Shown here one piece after another: positions 1-12,092 of a stretch of 64,000 nucleotides of DNA; positions within the stretch are counted from its first letter, which is position 1, and each line of letters opens with the position of its first letter. The stretch is from Heligmosomoides polygyrus polygyrus (taxonomy: Eukaryota; Nematoda; Chromadorea; Rhabditida; Heligmosomidae). The translations under genes were made by a program, and so were the position numbers. Below the pieces are notes generated by a model that was not told the origin of the DNA, did no database searches, and worked only from the letters and a program-made list of their open reading frames with translations. The DNA lies in NCBI GenBank assembly GCA_947396885.1, contig OX377202.1, positions 35,207,407 through 35,271,406 on the forward strand, read 5' to 3'.

Positions 1-362
1 CCAGCATTTCTTGAACAGAGAATTCGTCAATATTTCACATCACTTTATGACCGTTGTTGAAGACACTGACAATTTCTATTAAATTCCAGATCCTAAAGGT
101 GTACCGCACATTTACTGGAGGTGTCCTGTCAGAATGCAGTTTAGGTCCACGGTTTCTCCTCGCTGCCATAGTGCCAGCTTTCAACTCGCAAACGAAAATA
201 TCACGATCAGCATTCACGAATCAGCAAAACACTGCAAAAATTGATGGACGTCTTTTTTAATTATAATTGATAATTTGCAATCGAATTGTCTATCTGACAT
301 CTTCAAAAAATGTACTAGATTCTAAAGTTTTTTAAGTGTTAATGACATAGAAAGTTATCTTA

Positions 363-1183
363 CTATATATACCATTTGCAGTTAAGATTCAACGTTTTTC
401 AAAGCAAACTCAACGTTTTTCAGACCAAATTCAACGTTCTTCAGAAATCTTCTCCAGTATCATATAAATGGACCCCTCCACTTTTTCTTGTCGTTGGGCC
501 TCTTCTCGTTTGCCAAGTTTGCAGGTAACATGAGCAATGATCAACAAGACGTTCAACAAGATCTTGTGTTTAACGCTTGGTATTGAGCAGTTATATGCTT
601 AAATAAATAAATAAATAAAGCCAAAGAGACGCTGCCGATAGAGTTGATTGTCTCGGAGTGAGAAGCAAATCTTGGTCAAGCATGTGTTCGTCGACGGAAG
701 GACCACACTCGAAACGCTCAGGTAACTGGTGTCAATGAGAAGATTGCACGAAGCATTATCAACTTGTACATACGAGAAGGCGAAGCAGTTGAGAAGGTGA
801 AATAGTTCTAATTTTTGTTGGATAACCTTTTTCTGTTGGAAAACTTTCAGTTCTAATTTATTTTAAGCAATTTTTATAGTTTTTAATAATTTAATTTAAC
901 TATTTTTTAAAAATAGTTTCAGAATTTCGTTGGATAGCTTTTTTCTGTTGTACAGCCTTCAGTTCTAGATTGCTCATTTAAAACACAGTTCTAATTTTCT
1001 AATAGTTCTAATAATAGAGAAGGTGAAATAGGTCCAATTTTTGTTTTATGGCCTTTTTTGACATGCTGGAATTTTAGAAGTAAATATTGAAACGTACAAC
1101 TTGCAAAGAAGACGTAAATTTTTACTCGACTCGTTGAATTTGATTTGAAAACGTTGAATTTCAACTGAAAACGATATATAAGA
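363..1183. mobile_element. Non-autonomous TIR element with subrepeat-rich ends
   Basis: The left end (about 363-440) and the right end (about 1111-1183) are inverted copies of each other. Each starts with a TATATA-like outer edge and continues into two or three degenerate 20-21 bp units containing the core TTCAACGTTTT. The interior has no open frame of note, but it includes an AAATA-type run near 604-617 that looks like a LINE 3' tail. No transposase is visible, so the superfamily is unknown. The pairing is seen by eye; identity was not computed. Confidence 0.45.
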
Positions 1184-1189
1184 CAGATG

Positions 1190-1716
1190 CGGGTGTGTGT
1201 GTGTGCGTGCATGCGTGTTTCCATCCGTCATAACTGGGATGGTGCACGGCATATTAGCAATGGTACCAAACGATGATAGCGATCGACATCGCCCTAGGGG
1301 TAACCAAGCCCGCTGAACAGGAATCTGGAGCTCGTTTTTGAAGTGTCGGTCGCCATCAATCGAGATTGATCAAATTATCGAATTTTTGTGCATGTCATTC
1401 AAACGGTGCCGAAGCTTTTGCGCTAGGGGTAGTTCAAGTCGCTGAGAGTAGTCGATGAATGTTTTGTATTTATAGTCTCTGTAAGTATTTTAATATCCTC
1501 GCCCGATTACAATTAAATTCTCTGAATATTTCATAGCATTCAAAATTTGTGGAGTTGCTCCGGAAACCATGACATAGATCGCAGCTACAATTGATGATGA
1601 CACGGTTTTACTACAGCGAAGCCGTTGAGAAGCCGTCAGTGTGGCCGACTGGCCGCTCTGACTGCTGATTATGTAATACATAGAATGGTAAAATTCGACA
1701 TCATCTTGGGACCAGC
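1190..1716. other. Noncoding stretch with a short GT-rich run
   Basis: A GTGTGTGTGTGCGTGC-type simple repeat lies near 1193-1212. The rest has no exon-like structure that I can support. A minus-strand ORF at 1490-1756 lacks recognisable motifs. Confidence 0.3.
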
Positions 1717-2219
1717 GTGACGGAATATACCGGTGTAGGAGGAAGTTTCCATACAAACGCCCAGTGGAATGAGTTGATGATGATTGTAGACAAGTTGAAC
1801 AACGAGTTAGAAAAGCCGTCGAAAGATTGGTTATTCAACGGCAGGATGAAACCGTCAGTGTTGCTGCCGACCGGCTTCATCGAACAACTTGCGTTCCCTT
1901 TCGCAGCTGAGATGGATTCAGAGACTCAGTGGATGTTGCCCGACTTCTGTCTTATCTAGCAGTGATGGGGCCTACGAAATACGAGAGCAGTGGACAGAGA
2001 AGGTGCAAAGATTGTATTGGTCTGTCAGCAACGCAGTCTCATCACGTCCCCATTTCTGACAGTTCAATCCGCAAGTGTGGCATTAAAACCGGATCGGGAT
2101 AAGTTTCTTCTTAAAACGTATGAAAACTGTAAAACTGTTTATAAACCAGCACCCTATGGGTTTCATTACATGGAAAAAGTTGCCGCAAAGCATCTAGCGA
2201 AAGTCATGCTGTTCCACTG
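1717..2219 (+). pseudogene. Decayed coding region of unknown family
   Basis: Two open segments share one reading frame (1717-1959 and 1990-2219). They are separated only by closely spaced stops at 1957-1968, as expected of one coding region that has acquired nonsense changes. The first segment has the soluble-looking pattern QWNELMMIVDKLNNELE and the second ends in FHYMEKVAAKHLAKVM. I do not recognise the family. It may be a gene remnant or an old transposon ORF. No splice sites clearly explain the gap. Confidence 0.3.
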
Positions 2220-5000
2220 ATACATGGGATCCTCTTCGTTGATCGAAATCCTGATGGTCAAGACTCCGCCGAAGTGCGAAATATCCGCTCAGCGGAGCTG
2301 TGCAACTTCTGGCATCCACGTGACATCCCACCCAGACCGGCGTGGCTACCTCCATTCTAGTCACCGACCTAGTCGATGACCCCTTGGTGCCCTAGACGAG
2401 ATGACCTCACCTCGGCGCCGTGACTGTTCATTGTAGTCACAGCGTCCCGTAGTCGCTGACCACTGCAATCGCTGCCGTCTACAACCGCTGAGCACCGATG
2501 TTTTACCTACTATAGACGGAAGTCGCTGTAGTCACTGTAGCTCAGTCTGCTTCCTACAAAGTCCGCAGAGGATTCAGGGTTATAATACCCTATCGAGAAT
2601 ATAATATTTTCATGGTCATATCCATGATCGGTGCGGCGCTCCTAAAGGCATCACCGAAGTTCACGCTCAGCTGAGAAGGTGGAACCTTCGGCATTTGCGC
2701 GTCATCTCATCCAGATGTGTCTGCCCACCACTTTCGTCGACGCACTGTCGATGTTCCATTGGTGTCCTCGTCAAGGCGACCTTCCCTCACACTGCGTTCG
2801 CTGACCACTGCGGCCTAACTCCTGGTATCGCCAACAGCACGTAGTCGCTCGTCTTCGCCTGGCCGACGGTGCCTTCGTCCAGACGAGCGTGGGCGGACGA
2901 CCTACATCAGGGCTGGTGGCCACGGCCGGTCCCTTGATATTCACGCACTGATCCGATCTAGGCCATATTTCTCGAGGCACCGAGAGATGCAGGCGTCCTC
3001 CAATATGCCTGCATATCTCCGTGTACAAACCGGGCAGGTGATACCGATGTGGTCTTTTCCTTCAGAGTTCTCCTGATAAATGACACTCGTCCCATGTATG
3101 TCCCAAGGTGCTCAAGTTACGTTTCCGAAGTTGTTGTGCGCATGCTTCAAAATCCCTGGTGAGAAAACGATTCGCCCCAACCGGCATCTAATCGATCTCC
3201 TCGATTTCGCTGGCCAAGATGGAGCTTGAACTGCATTCACTGTACTCCTCTAAATGGAGATCTGGCACCGAGTAATGCTCCTTAATGAACGATTAAAAGG
3301 TTGCTGCCTTTCGAGGTAGGCTCCTGTAGAGAAGCCTTTCCAGTTCGGCATCGGACTTGTGAAAATTTTTCCCCTTCGGTATTTCTTATGCTTTCTAGGT
3401 GCCCTTTAGCCGTTATTCATTTTTAGTGGTTTGTCTTGCATTTCAGGTTGTCCTACTCATCTACAAGATGGTGGTTCACGTAACCGATGGCCTTTCTTAT
3501 CACCAGTAGCTTGCATTTCTAGGCAAATACGGATTACTTTGGCCGAAGCTTATGACACACATCGGCGTTGATCAACGAGTTACGCCATGCAGTGCAGTAA
3601 TATGTGATCGTTAGTTTCACAGCGTTTTTAGGTTTTCATAGTTACTTTACTACTTTACCTCTGCACCATTTTACTAACAAATTTGAGATGCGCCGTGCAC
3701 TGCGCTTCAAAGTAGTATCGTCTACATATATACACACACTTTGACTATGGCTGATCTCAAACAACGTGTTCGAGCAATAGCTAGAACAGTGTTGATCGAT
3801 TTTTCATTGATGTTAAATTCTAAACTGTGGTTATTCGAAGATTTCTCGCATTTGAAAATCCCAGGAAAGTTATAATTGAAAAGTTCCAGAACTCGAACGT
3901 CGCGACGAAGCATTGTTTGAATTCGAATACCGGGACGAAACTCGGCTCTCCTAACGAATCTTGCCTTGAAGCGCAACTGAATTTCGGTCGAAATTTCGAA
4001 CAATTGTCGTCGTTTACTCAATTTCTAGAAAAATTGATGCATCCGTTTCGTCGACCATTCGAAATTTTGAAAAGCGATTTTGATCTTTCGAAAAAAGTGT
4101 TAAAGGCTCAACTGCAGTGCTAGTCCGACGCGCTGTTCATACAAGACGCCGGTTCAGGCGTACTCCTGAATTGATTTTAGCTTGGCTCGTGCCCCAACCA
4201 AGCCTGCCTTCTAATGACCAAAGGTCAGTGGTATGGTACCTAACTCGCACTGGGAGGGTTGAGTGCAAAACTGCACGTCCGCTGGCCGACAGAGTATCGT
4301 TTTTCGACTCTGGTGACATTAAAACGATTGCCTAGCGTGAATACGGCAACCCCAGAGTCGACCAAAACGTATCGCTGCCTTCTCACATTGTATTTTGTGA
4401 TCCTTCTCCTTGAGTATTTCGCTTAAGTGCTTTACATAAATATTCATTTCTGACGTTGTCGTTTATATCTCGTATTCGCCTACCGTACCTCGTGTTGCAT
4501 TAGTTGTTGGTTAAAATAGCAACTATTTTCAGATTTCATATTTTACTCGATGAAGTCGAAGCTATTTCTAAAGTCCCTGTGGAACTGCGTGAGTTGCCGG
4601 TCACTGATTCTGTCTTAACCAGATATTGTCTTTTTGTGTTTGTTTTGCGTTCCATGGGAGCTTATGTATATCGTTGTGATTTTCTGAATGCATTATTTCC
4701 ACTTTATTGCGAAGAATATATATGGTGGGACAATGCTAGAATTTGGAAAGCCGTTCACATAAATGTATGCCTTGATGATCCTTCACTTCTAACTTAGCAC
4801 ATATGATTCGATAAGCGTCTCTCTAATGGTTGTTTCCTAGGTGCTTGCATTGTGCTGCTGCCGTATGATTTTTCATTTCGTTTCCATTTTGTTTCCGAAT
4901 CATGCTAGGAGGTGATTCTTATTTCAAGGTGCTACCTAGTACTTCCTTTTTAAACTTGCAATAAAAAATGCCCTCTAATATCAGTAATGGACCCCGACGA
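2220..5000. other. Noncoding, repeat-like region
   Basis: No exon can be supported. 2260-3060 is rich in GTCGCTGACC/CACCGTC-like motifs repeated with drift. 3830-4090 is rich in CGAAATTTCGAA-like motifs and holds a 98-aa plus-strand ORF (3827-4123) of low complexity. 4130-4370 resembles an unclassified repeat. Confidence 0.3.
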
Positions 5001-5007
5001 TGGTCAC

Positions 5008-5500
5008 CTGCTTCATCTGCTCCACCTGCTTCTTACTGATTGATATTGCTAATCTATCCAAGCTGAGCTGGACGTTCACGACTTTAGGATTTAAGTCTTC
5101 ATGCTTCTGTGCACCGCGTTCTGTGCCTGCTAACTCAATGTCGTCATCTTCTCCATGCTGATCAACATCTTCATGCCCGTCAGACTGCTAACAGCCTGTT
5201 CTACCTTTGCCGAAAACTCGCTATTTTCGTCTACTGAACCGCTGAATCTCCGTCTTCACGCATTGGCCTTCCTTTGGTGCTCTAAAGGCTCCATAACATC
5301 TAGAGGTACAGTCTTGAGGAGGTCCTACAGAGTTGTGAACTACCCTGTAGGAAACCGGACTATTTCAAACGTTTCCTTCGATATAAACAGCTCAAACATG
5401 CACGATGTTACATCCTGCTCATCCTTCCCTTTTATTTGTAGCAATGCTGGGTTTTCCCTCTCGCTTATCAATGACCCTGTCTTCGTTTTAAGTCAGTAGC
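5008..5500 (-). pseudogene. VPS13-like coding fragment, apparently decayed
   Basis: Reading the minus strand from about 5500 down, an open stretch contains LLQIKGKDEQDV and ELFISKETFEIV. A DLLKTVPLDVMEPLEHQRKA segment follows, then an acidic linker, then VNVQLSLDRLAISISKKQ (5008-5184, 59 codons, with a possible GT donor at its end). The alternation of amphipathic beta-like segments with an acidic linker resembles the N-terminal region of VPS13/chorein lipid-transfer proteins. The pieces are joined by a stop and a frame change near 5186-5250. The apparent introns would be only about 18-36 nt, which favours decay over splicing. The family assignment is tentative. Confidence 0.35.
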
Positions 5501-5519
5501 TTCTTATGTAATAAGCAGA

Positions 5520-5985
5520 AAATGGTCGACTAAGGGAAATATGTGAGTGGTTAGAGAACCACCGAACCGAACGTGGGACAAACGAAGTAGAAGAAGAGGT
5601 TGGAGGACGACCGGAGCTCGCTACAAAAAACGAGTTCTCGCACTCGTCTCGTGGCATTCGCGGCTAAGGGTACCGCTAGGGAGAAATATGGCAATTGGGC
5701 TGTACCGGATTTGAGTTGTGCTGACGAAGAAACAGCTCTTTCCCTAACTGCTAGTCGCCTCACCTACCTCACCTTCAATAAATTGGTCACGAGAATTGGG
5801 GTCAACGTCATTGCCGCGGGACCAAAGAAGTCATTACAGCCATTAGCAGGACCTGCTTAGCAGACAATGTCTGTACCGTGAAAACCACTTGGGAGGTCGA
5901 TGTAAGTCGATATTTTAGACAAAATTTGGCCATAGGGAAAAGATTTTGGTGCGTAGTAGCATAGTCAGAAGAGGAGCAGGCCGTT
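5520..5985. other. No gene supported
   Basis: Overlapping ORFs exist on both strands (for example 5600-5860 plus and 5551-5763 minus). None has splice signals or motifs that make it convincing. Confidence 0.25.
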
Positions 5986-5994
5986 GCGGTCACC

Positions 5995-6230
5995 GCATTT
6001 CAAGGCTTTTGGTTCATTTCCTGTCCAGCCTTCCATTTCTCCAGTGTCTGTGAATTGTTACTAGCCTGCCTGATAAGGATAAAACTCTGACTTGTCCATC
6101 GGATGGCCAGAGCGAGATACTGTTTAGGGAAATACTCATTCAAATTTCCTCGACGACATCCCGTAGAAGTAGAATCAGCGACGCGTCCCATACAGGGATT
6201 GACTAGCCCGGCCTTTTAAATTTATCCTCC
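5995..6230 (+). mobile_element. SINE body fragment (tRNA-derived family, head missing)
   Basis: It shares the family body: an ACTTGTCCATCGGATGGCCA-type block, then CATCCCGTAGAAGTAGAAT, then GGGATTGA near the 3' end. The tRNA-like head is absent or too diverged to see. It is the most degraded of the seven copies in the window. Confidence 0.5.
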
Positions 6231-6559
6231 ACGGAAAGGTTTCACTTCTTCAGCTGGTTTAGAGGTTATGGTCCACCGTTTGCCAACCTCCTTGGGAAGT
6301 TGGATGCACCACAATGATGGTGGCATGTGATTGCTTTCGAATACGTATGTATTTACCTCCGCTGCAAAGTACAGAACACCCTGAACGCTCGTTCCGAAAC
6401 CTAATAAGAGAGGCAAAAGATAAAAGGGAAGTGACACAGCATTTCCTCCCAAAGATCATTCCTGGGAAAGCTCTTGGTAATCCGATTTGTGCCTTGTCAG
6501 GGCAAAAGAGAACTCTGATATCAGAAAACGTTCATTTCTGGTTTGAGCAATAAAAAGAG

Positions 6560-7500
6560 AGAGATCATGGCAAAATGATAGGTGTAGAATAGGAAGCGAG
6601 AAATGTTCGTAAATGACAAGTGATGCAGATCAGGGTACGGCAGTCCTCCTGGCCGATGTCTGCCCACCTTCTTGCTCCCACACTAAGGCATCTGTCCATC
6701 TTGAGTGCTTACTTGGTGCAGAAAGGCGAAGACTGGTATTAGTCAATCTCTCTTTGGGGCGCGCCACAGATCCAACCACTGCGGCATGTCGTGAAAGCAG
6801 TTCGAATGCGGCTCGAACTAGTCCCTTTCAATGACATGTTCCACCATTACACAACGTAGTGCCTCATTCTTCCCTGGCACGACATCCACCTATTCAGCTA
6901 CTCCGGAGGAGCACTAAACGATCATATCTACTTGTCATTAATCTGTAGAGAAAGTTAAACCAGATGAGTTGCGGGGGCTGGTTGGCGGACAAGGTGGAGT
7001 TCCACCCCTTTCAGTTCTGTGGAAATTTTGGGACCTGCAGGGATGGTTAGTGTTAGAAGGAGTGTTAGTCTAGCTTAAACTGGCTTTTCCTGCTTGGAAA
7101 AATGACCACGTTCATTGGGCCGCATGTGTCCCTCCCATTAACAAACAATTGACGATTTTGGAAAATAACTATGTTCGAGCTGACCGCTATGTTAGTTGCG
7201 TCCAGTACATATAGACGAGTGCGAATCTCTATCAAAATTTGAAGGACCACTTGAATCTAACGTTCCTTTTTCTTCAAATCCCTAAGTCTGCACCACACAC
7301 CACGTAGATGATTATCTGCTGGCAACCTGACTCTCCAGAGTACCAGCTTTCGAGACAGTTTCTTATGCTCATGAAGAGAGCTGTGGGTAGAACGTTTAAT
7401 TTGATTTCTAATCGTTTTCCTTTCAATTAATATTTTACATTCTAAGGTAACGCGTTTTGAAAACATTGCGGTGCCTCACAGTATGCGCACCTAACTATAG
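6560..7500. other. Mostly noncoding; one open minus-strand stretch
   Basis: On the minus strand, 6640-6834 is open and contains RAAFELLSRHAAVVG and SRWTDALVWEQ, but no family is recognised and both edges are uncertain. The remainder shows nothing that I can support. Confidence 0.25.
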
Positions 7501-7508
7501 ACTTTTAG

Positions 7509-7712
7509 CGAATCGGCATAGTTCTGTACGCTGCTGTGACGAACGCCCTGATCTTCGGAGTATTCGCGTTCTTCGTGCCGACTGCTCTGATGTCGGCGGT
7601 AATGCTCGCCGACGTGCTGCTTCTGATGGGAGCAGCCGCTGGAGTCGTCTGCAACTGCGCCCCACTTCTCGTGCCGAACATTGCCGCCAAAGTCAGATTC
7701 CAAGCGTAGAGC
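7509..7712 (+). CDS. Exon of an unidentified multi-pass membrane protein
   Basis: A CTTTTAG acceptor ends at 7508. The frame that follows is strongly hydrophobic, with two probable membrane segments: one containing IVLYAAVTNALIFGVFAFFV and one containing MLADVLLLMGAAAGVVC. An NCAPLLVPNIAAK stretch follows and a stop lies after VRFQA. Third positions are mostly C or G, unlike neighbouring noncoding DNA. The downstream boundary is uncertain: either the weak donor at AAA|GTCAG or the stop. It could belong to the same gene as the PY-motif exon at 10759-10998, about 3 kb downstream on the same strand. Possible short exons at 8104-8137 and 8472-8549 do not join in phase, so the link is unproven. 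Family not recognised. Confidence 0.4.
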
Positions 7713-7799
7713 CCTCTTCAGCCAATTTTCATCTGTCTCCTTCATCAGATCACGCTTCTACTGCTCCTTGTGTTCATAGGATGCTCATCAATCACTAAG

Positions 7800-10140
7800 G
7801 TTCTTCATGCCTACTATATTAAGGAGGCCGCCGCCATCGTCAACGATAGCATGGTTGGTTGTTCTGTTCCTGTTCTTGTCTCTGTTACTAAAGAAACATC
7901 TATCTTTTCAAGTTAGTTAAGTATTTCAAGCATTTCAAGCAGTCGACCACGAGCTTTGACATTCGAAGGTAGTACAGGGATGCAGATGCATATGAGATAA
8001 ATACGTAGAAATGTTGAGAGGTGAACAAAGCGTACAGTTCAGACGGGAGCGGAACCCTCTTCGCTTTACCTTTTGTCTAAGGTCTTTCCTATAATTTCAC
8101 TAGGAACGTTTGCCGATGTTAACGTCAGCTTCTACTGGTGAGTGGAGGGCAGAACGTGTGCCTCAGTGGTGGTTAAAGAGTAAAGTATAAGTAAAAGGCA
8201 GAAGTTGAAGCATGTGCGGTTCACGCCCCAGGTGAGACCTGTGTACATATCACTCCTCTCATGATGTTTGAGAGCATCACTGCTTAGGAAGTTTTAAAAA
8301 AAGAAGTTCAGTAGATTATGGGAGACCCACATTTTACTGATGAAAATAATATTGATAGCAAGATGTGAACAAAGCGTCTGACTTAGCCGAGATTTGAGCT
8401 GACATCCTTCTGATTTTCTACCGGCAAGTAGAAAATTTTTTGCGTAATCGAATTATCGAAATTATCGGTAGAATCCCACTTACGCTGATAACCCGTGTAT
8501 ACAAAACGGGCTTCACATCAAGTTCGCCAGCTCCAAAAGAACAGCGTCGGTGAGCATGAAAGCGAGTAACTGCTGAGCATGGACGGATTGATGTTCGGTG
8601 GAGCAACGCAAACATGCCTCCCACAAGTGAAAGCTGAATGCTGGTTCGAATCTATCCGAGCCGGACGCTTCACACAATTTAATAGAAACACGCTATGTCC
8701 TCTAATTAGTCGATGAACTTCTGGTTTTTCCCTGTACAGTCCCTGTTTAGGTGGCAAGACGACCTGCCGCTGTACCGACTGACAGCTTAATGCGGAATCC
8801 ATCGCTGCTATTATTTGCGGTCCCGCTGGAGCTGCTTGTCGCGATCGAAATAAGGTAGGAATAGCTTAGCCTATTAAAGTGATATGATAGAGCATGCAGC
8901 ACCCCTTTTTTATTAGCTGCTGAATCTTAACTGAGTAAAGCTGATCTCGCATGTCGAGATTGACAGGATTGTCAAAAAAATCAAAGCTTCTTCGTGAAAA
9001 AAGTAGACTGGGCGCACTGCAACTTTACAAGAGTAGGACCTTCGGTAACGATTCCGCCTCTTGATATGAAGCACACCTTATCAGCCATGAAATGTAATTG
9101 CGAGATTCCAATAGGAGGGAATTTCGAGACATATGCACTCATCAGCTAAAGGTATACCAGCAGAGAAGAAAGCTCAACGAAGGTAATAACGGCAGGAAAA
9201 GACTGCCTTTATGTAGAGCCCTCAGGTTTCCTGTGGTTGAAGTGGATAGAAGTGAAGTATGTAAGGGAGCAATGAAGGGATTCGTTCCGTGGATGATGTT
9301 GTGTTCTCCACATCAGATTTCGAACGAACCTTTGAACCCCTTGATGAAGTGCGCGTTTGGGGCATTACCAAATAAATTCTTATTTAAATAAGAATTCTTT
9401 CTATAGATGCAGGTCGCAGGTTTAGCGGATATGGTCAAATAGTGACATCAGCCAGACTCGAATCAGCGTTGATCGCTTTCCGGGACGGGATGCTATCCGT
9501 TCCGCCATATTTGATCATGTCCTCCAGCAAAGAATATCGCCATTTATACCTAACAACAGCCTGGGTGGGAACTCTAGCAGAGCTTGACTGGATAAGCGTC
9601 CATGGTTTCGCTTGGAGCACCTTAGTTAGCTAAAGATCCTCCCTTGGAAGCTTCAAATTATTTGACCAGAAACTATTTCTTCAATTGGAAACAAGTTCTG
9701 AACACGATTTTGTAAGCTTTTAAAGTCTTCTAAGTGAAACTCTCCAGGTACTTCTTAAGCTATGTGTTGCTTCGCAGCTGTTCTGCATTTGCTCCCCTCC
9801 CCGTCTTTTACAACACTTCAGATTCTGATGTCCCTTCACAGCCAACGTTATTTTCAAATTTAGCGCAAGTTTCATGCAGTAGTTAAGAGAAAACTTCTGG
9901 TTGCAAATCTGCTTTGAGATAGATGTCTTCCGCATGTCCTCCGTCTTTTTTGTCCATCTTGCTCTCTATTTAGATTGTTTCTCGGAATGTTCCGTGAGAA
10001 GTCATCTTGCGGTGGATCTGGAAACAACGACGAAATCCTAGAAGTTGAGAAGGTATAGTGCCTACTACATGCTTTTTTGATTGTTGCTTACTATTAAGAG
10101 CCACATGAATTTTTGGCCAGAGAAGGTAAAAAATAGTTCT
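7800..10140. other. Probable intron or intergenic region
   Basis: Candidate plus-strand mini-exons are 8104-8137 (ends at GTGAGT) and 8472-8549 (26 codons, ends at GTGAGC). Their phases do not join, so I do not call them. A plus-strand ORF at 9442-9633 has no motif support. Confidence 0.25.
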
Positions 10141-10154
10141 TTGATACTTGTACT

Positions 10155-10478
10155 GCGTGCGAGGTAGCGCAGTAGGAGGAGACGCCGGTTGTCGCGTGCG
10201 CTTCGCTCCGAATCGATGTTCTTCTTCGAATGCACCCATGACCAACAAGGCTTTTCATCTTCGTGGTGTCACCAAGTTGGTAGCAGCCTTGTTCGGGTAC
10301 GGTGGAACACTAACATATCCATTGGCTGGCCACCGCAACTTATTGCATAGGGCAAATGCGCATTGAAAGATTTACGACACTCCACGAGACCCTGTAGAGG
10401 TATAGTGCATGGCTCATTCACAATAGGGATTTGACGAGTGCCCGGCTTTCCCTTCTTTTCCATCTTTTAGCGCTTATT
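10155..10478 (+). mobile_element. tRNA-derived SINE
   Basis: The head has an A-box-like GGTAGCGCAGTAGGAGG followed about 40 bp on by a degenerate B-box-like TCCGAATCGATG. The body holds the family blocks TTGGCTGGCCACCGCAA and, near the end, the degenerate CCACGAGACCCTGTAGAGG. It ends near a C/T-rich tail. Orientation is plus. Confidence 0.6.
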
Positions 10479-10758
10479 ATCAGATCAAGGCCATAAAGTG
10501 CTAAAAGTCGGAAACTGACGCTTTGACTTGTGGGAAGGCGGTTGTCATTTTAAGCTTTTTGGGAAGATACCGTATCCCTTTCGCGTGTGTTTGAAGCACG
10601 GCCTTTTCTCCGAATATTAACGTAAAATGATGGGAAAAATCTCGGAGTAAAAGGTAGTGGAAGCTATATTTGTTTTGTCTAAAGTGTTCATTCAGTAAAC
10701 CCTCAATTGGCGTAAGAAATTACAGCTGTCACTTTGCGTCTAAAAATGGCATTTTCAG

Positions 10759-10998
10759 AACCCCCCGTCGTATGCGTATTGCATGTCAAACTCCTTTTCA
10801 CGAACGAGTACCATGGACGAACTGCCATCGTATGAGGAAGCGGTGGCAGCGGAGGATCACCTGATTCACTGCTACTCTGTCGAAGCTTTACCGCGGGCCT
10901 CAGCAGCAGAGCCCGAAATCTCGGTGACATCTTATCCCGGTGTCCATGCGACCGGTGTTCTGGCGAGCCCTTCCGGTGTACTTACGACGGCAATGTAG
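10759..10998 (+). CDS. Terminal exon of a protein with two PY-type motifs
   Basis: A strong ATTTTCAG acceptor ends at 10758. The phase-0 frame then runs 79 codons to a TAG at 10996-10998. It opens with NPPSYAYC and soon has DELPSYEEAVAAED. These are a PPxY and an LPxY motif, the class bound by WW domains of Nedd4-type ubiquitin ligases. The rest is low in hydrophobics and rich in Ser, Pro and Ala, as in cytoplasmic tails of small membrane proteins. The exon could be the tail of the membrane protein whose exon lies at 7509-7712, but the joining exons were not found. The family is unknown. An initiator ATG inside (10783) is possible but less likely given the acceptor. Confidence 0.5.
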   Translation, partial: NPPSYAYCMSNSFSRTSTMDELPSYEEAVAAEDHLIHCYSVEALPRASAAEPEISVTSYPGVHATGVLASPSGVLTTAM

Positions 10999-10999
10999 C

Positions 11000-12090
11000 T
11001 GCCAACACCACACCCGGAGGAGAGGGTGTTACTGTTGTCGTCTCGTGTGTGATAATCGTGTTAGATTGCTCAGCGGTTGATTACTTCACAGTACAGCACC
11101 CGTTGGTCCCGCGCCTTTTGCCCAGTTCTTTCATTATGAGAGAATTTTTGTTATTTTGGTTATGAGGGCTTCTTAGGAGCTGTTATTTCCAGAACCTAGA
11201 AGCCTCTATTGTGCTCTCGTATCCTTTCCGTGGTCACAACACTCTAAATCTAGAGTTCATCGCTGATGCTGTTCGGTAGTTCGCCTAGCATTTCCTGTCG
11301 TGACTTTGTCATATGAGCCTAATTCGCAAACTCCTGATGAATTACACAAACCCCACTTTCCACTGGAATTTTCTTTCCAAGATGTTTTGTTCTTGTCAAG
11401 GATCAGAAAATTCCCGCAGCATAATTGCTCTGATTCGCCAAAGTAAAACATAGCATTACTCGACTATTGTATTTTGAAATGTGATCTCATTTTTGATTCC
11501 GTTTCTTCTCTCAAAAATTCTCTGGCATATGGCTATACAGATGTATTGTATAGGCTCAATCTTTTAGATGTTTCGAGCACTATTTATGTGTTGTTGTGAA
11601 GTCAGTCATCTAGCACGAATGCCTCTAAGTCATGCCATGCAGTAAATAATTAATCATGCTTTTTTTATTGTAAATATTTGGAGTTCGAGTTTTATTTTCG
11701 GCAAATGAAAATCACAATTCGTACATTTGAATGAATTAAATTGCGCACGAATAAGGAAACATTTCGGTAGTGAACTTTAGTTGCTGTAGAACATTTAGTG
11801 GACAGTAGTACTGTCTGTCTTAACAAGCTCAATTATGAAATGGGAGATGAAGAACGAAATACGCTACACTGTCTAGAATGACTGCGTTATCAAGAGTTCG
11901 GCTTTTGACATGTCTAAATTACAAAAAAAAACGAAATGGAGGACCATACTCCCCATTCAGTGCAAAAGACTGCGCGACTTTACGAAGATATTACAGTAAG
12001 CCAGAGAGCGATTGAAGGCGATATATGTAGAGTGGAGTGAAAAGGAACATGCCGAGCAAGAGCAGCACTTGTGCAGGCAGGCTCGCCTTT
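11000..12090. other. Intergenic region between convergent genes
   Basis: This lies between the plus-strand PY-motif exon and the minus-strand stop of TLC gene A. It is AT-rich in 11500-11780. A 64-aa minus-strand ORF (11257-11451) has no supporting signal. I see no clear polyadenylation signal close to either stop. Confidence 0.3.
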
Positions 12091-12092
12091 CT

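Noticed and set aside
8104..8549. Two mini-exons (8104-8137, 8472-8549) of the plus-strand membrane gene
   Set aside because: Joining them creates a stop in the frames tested, so they were not called as coding.
10155..10220. A tRNA gene
   Set aside because: The box-like motifs belong to a SINE head repeated across the window, and no cloverleaf with paired acceptor stem is formed.
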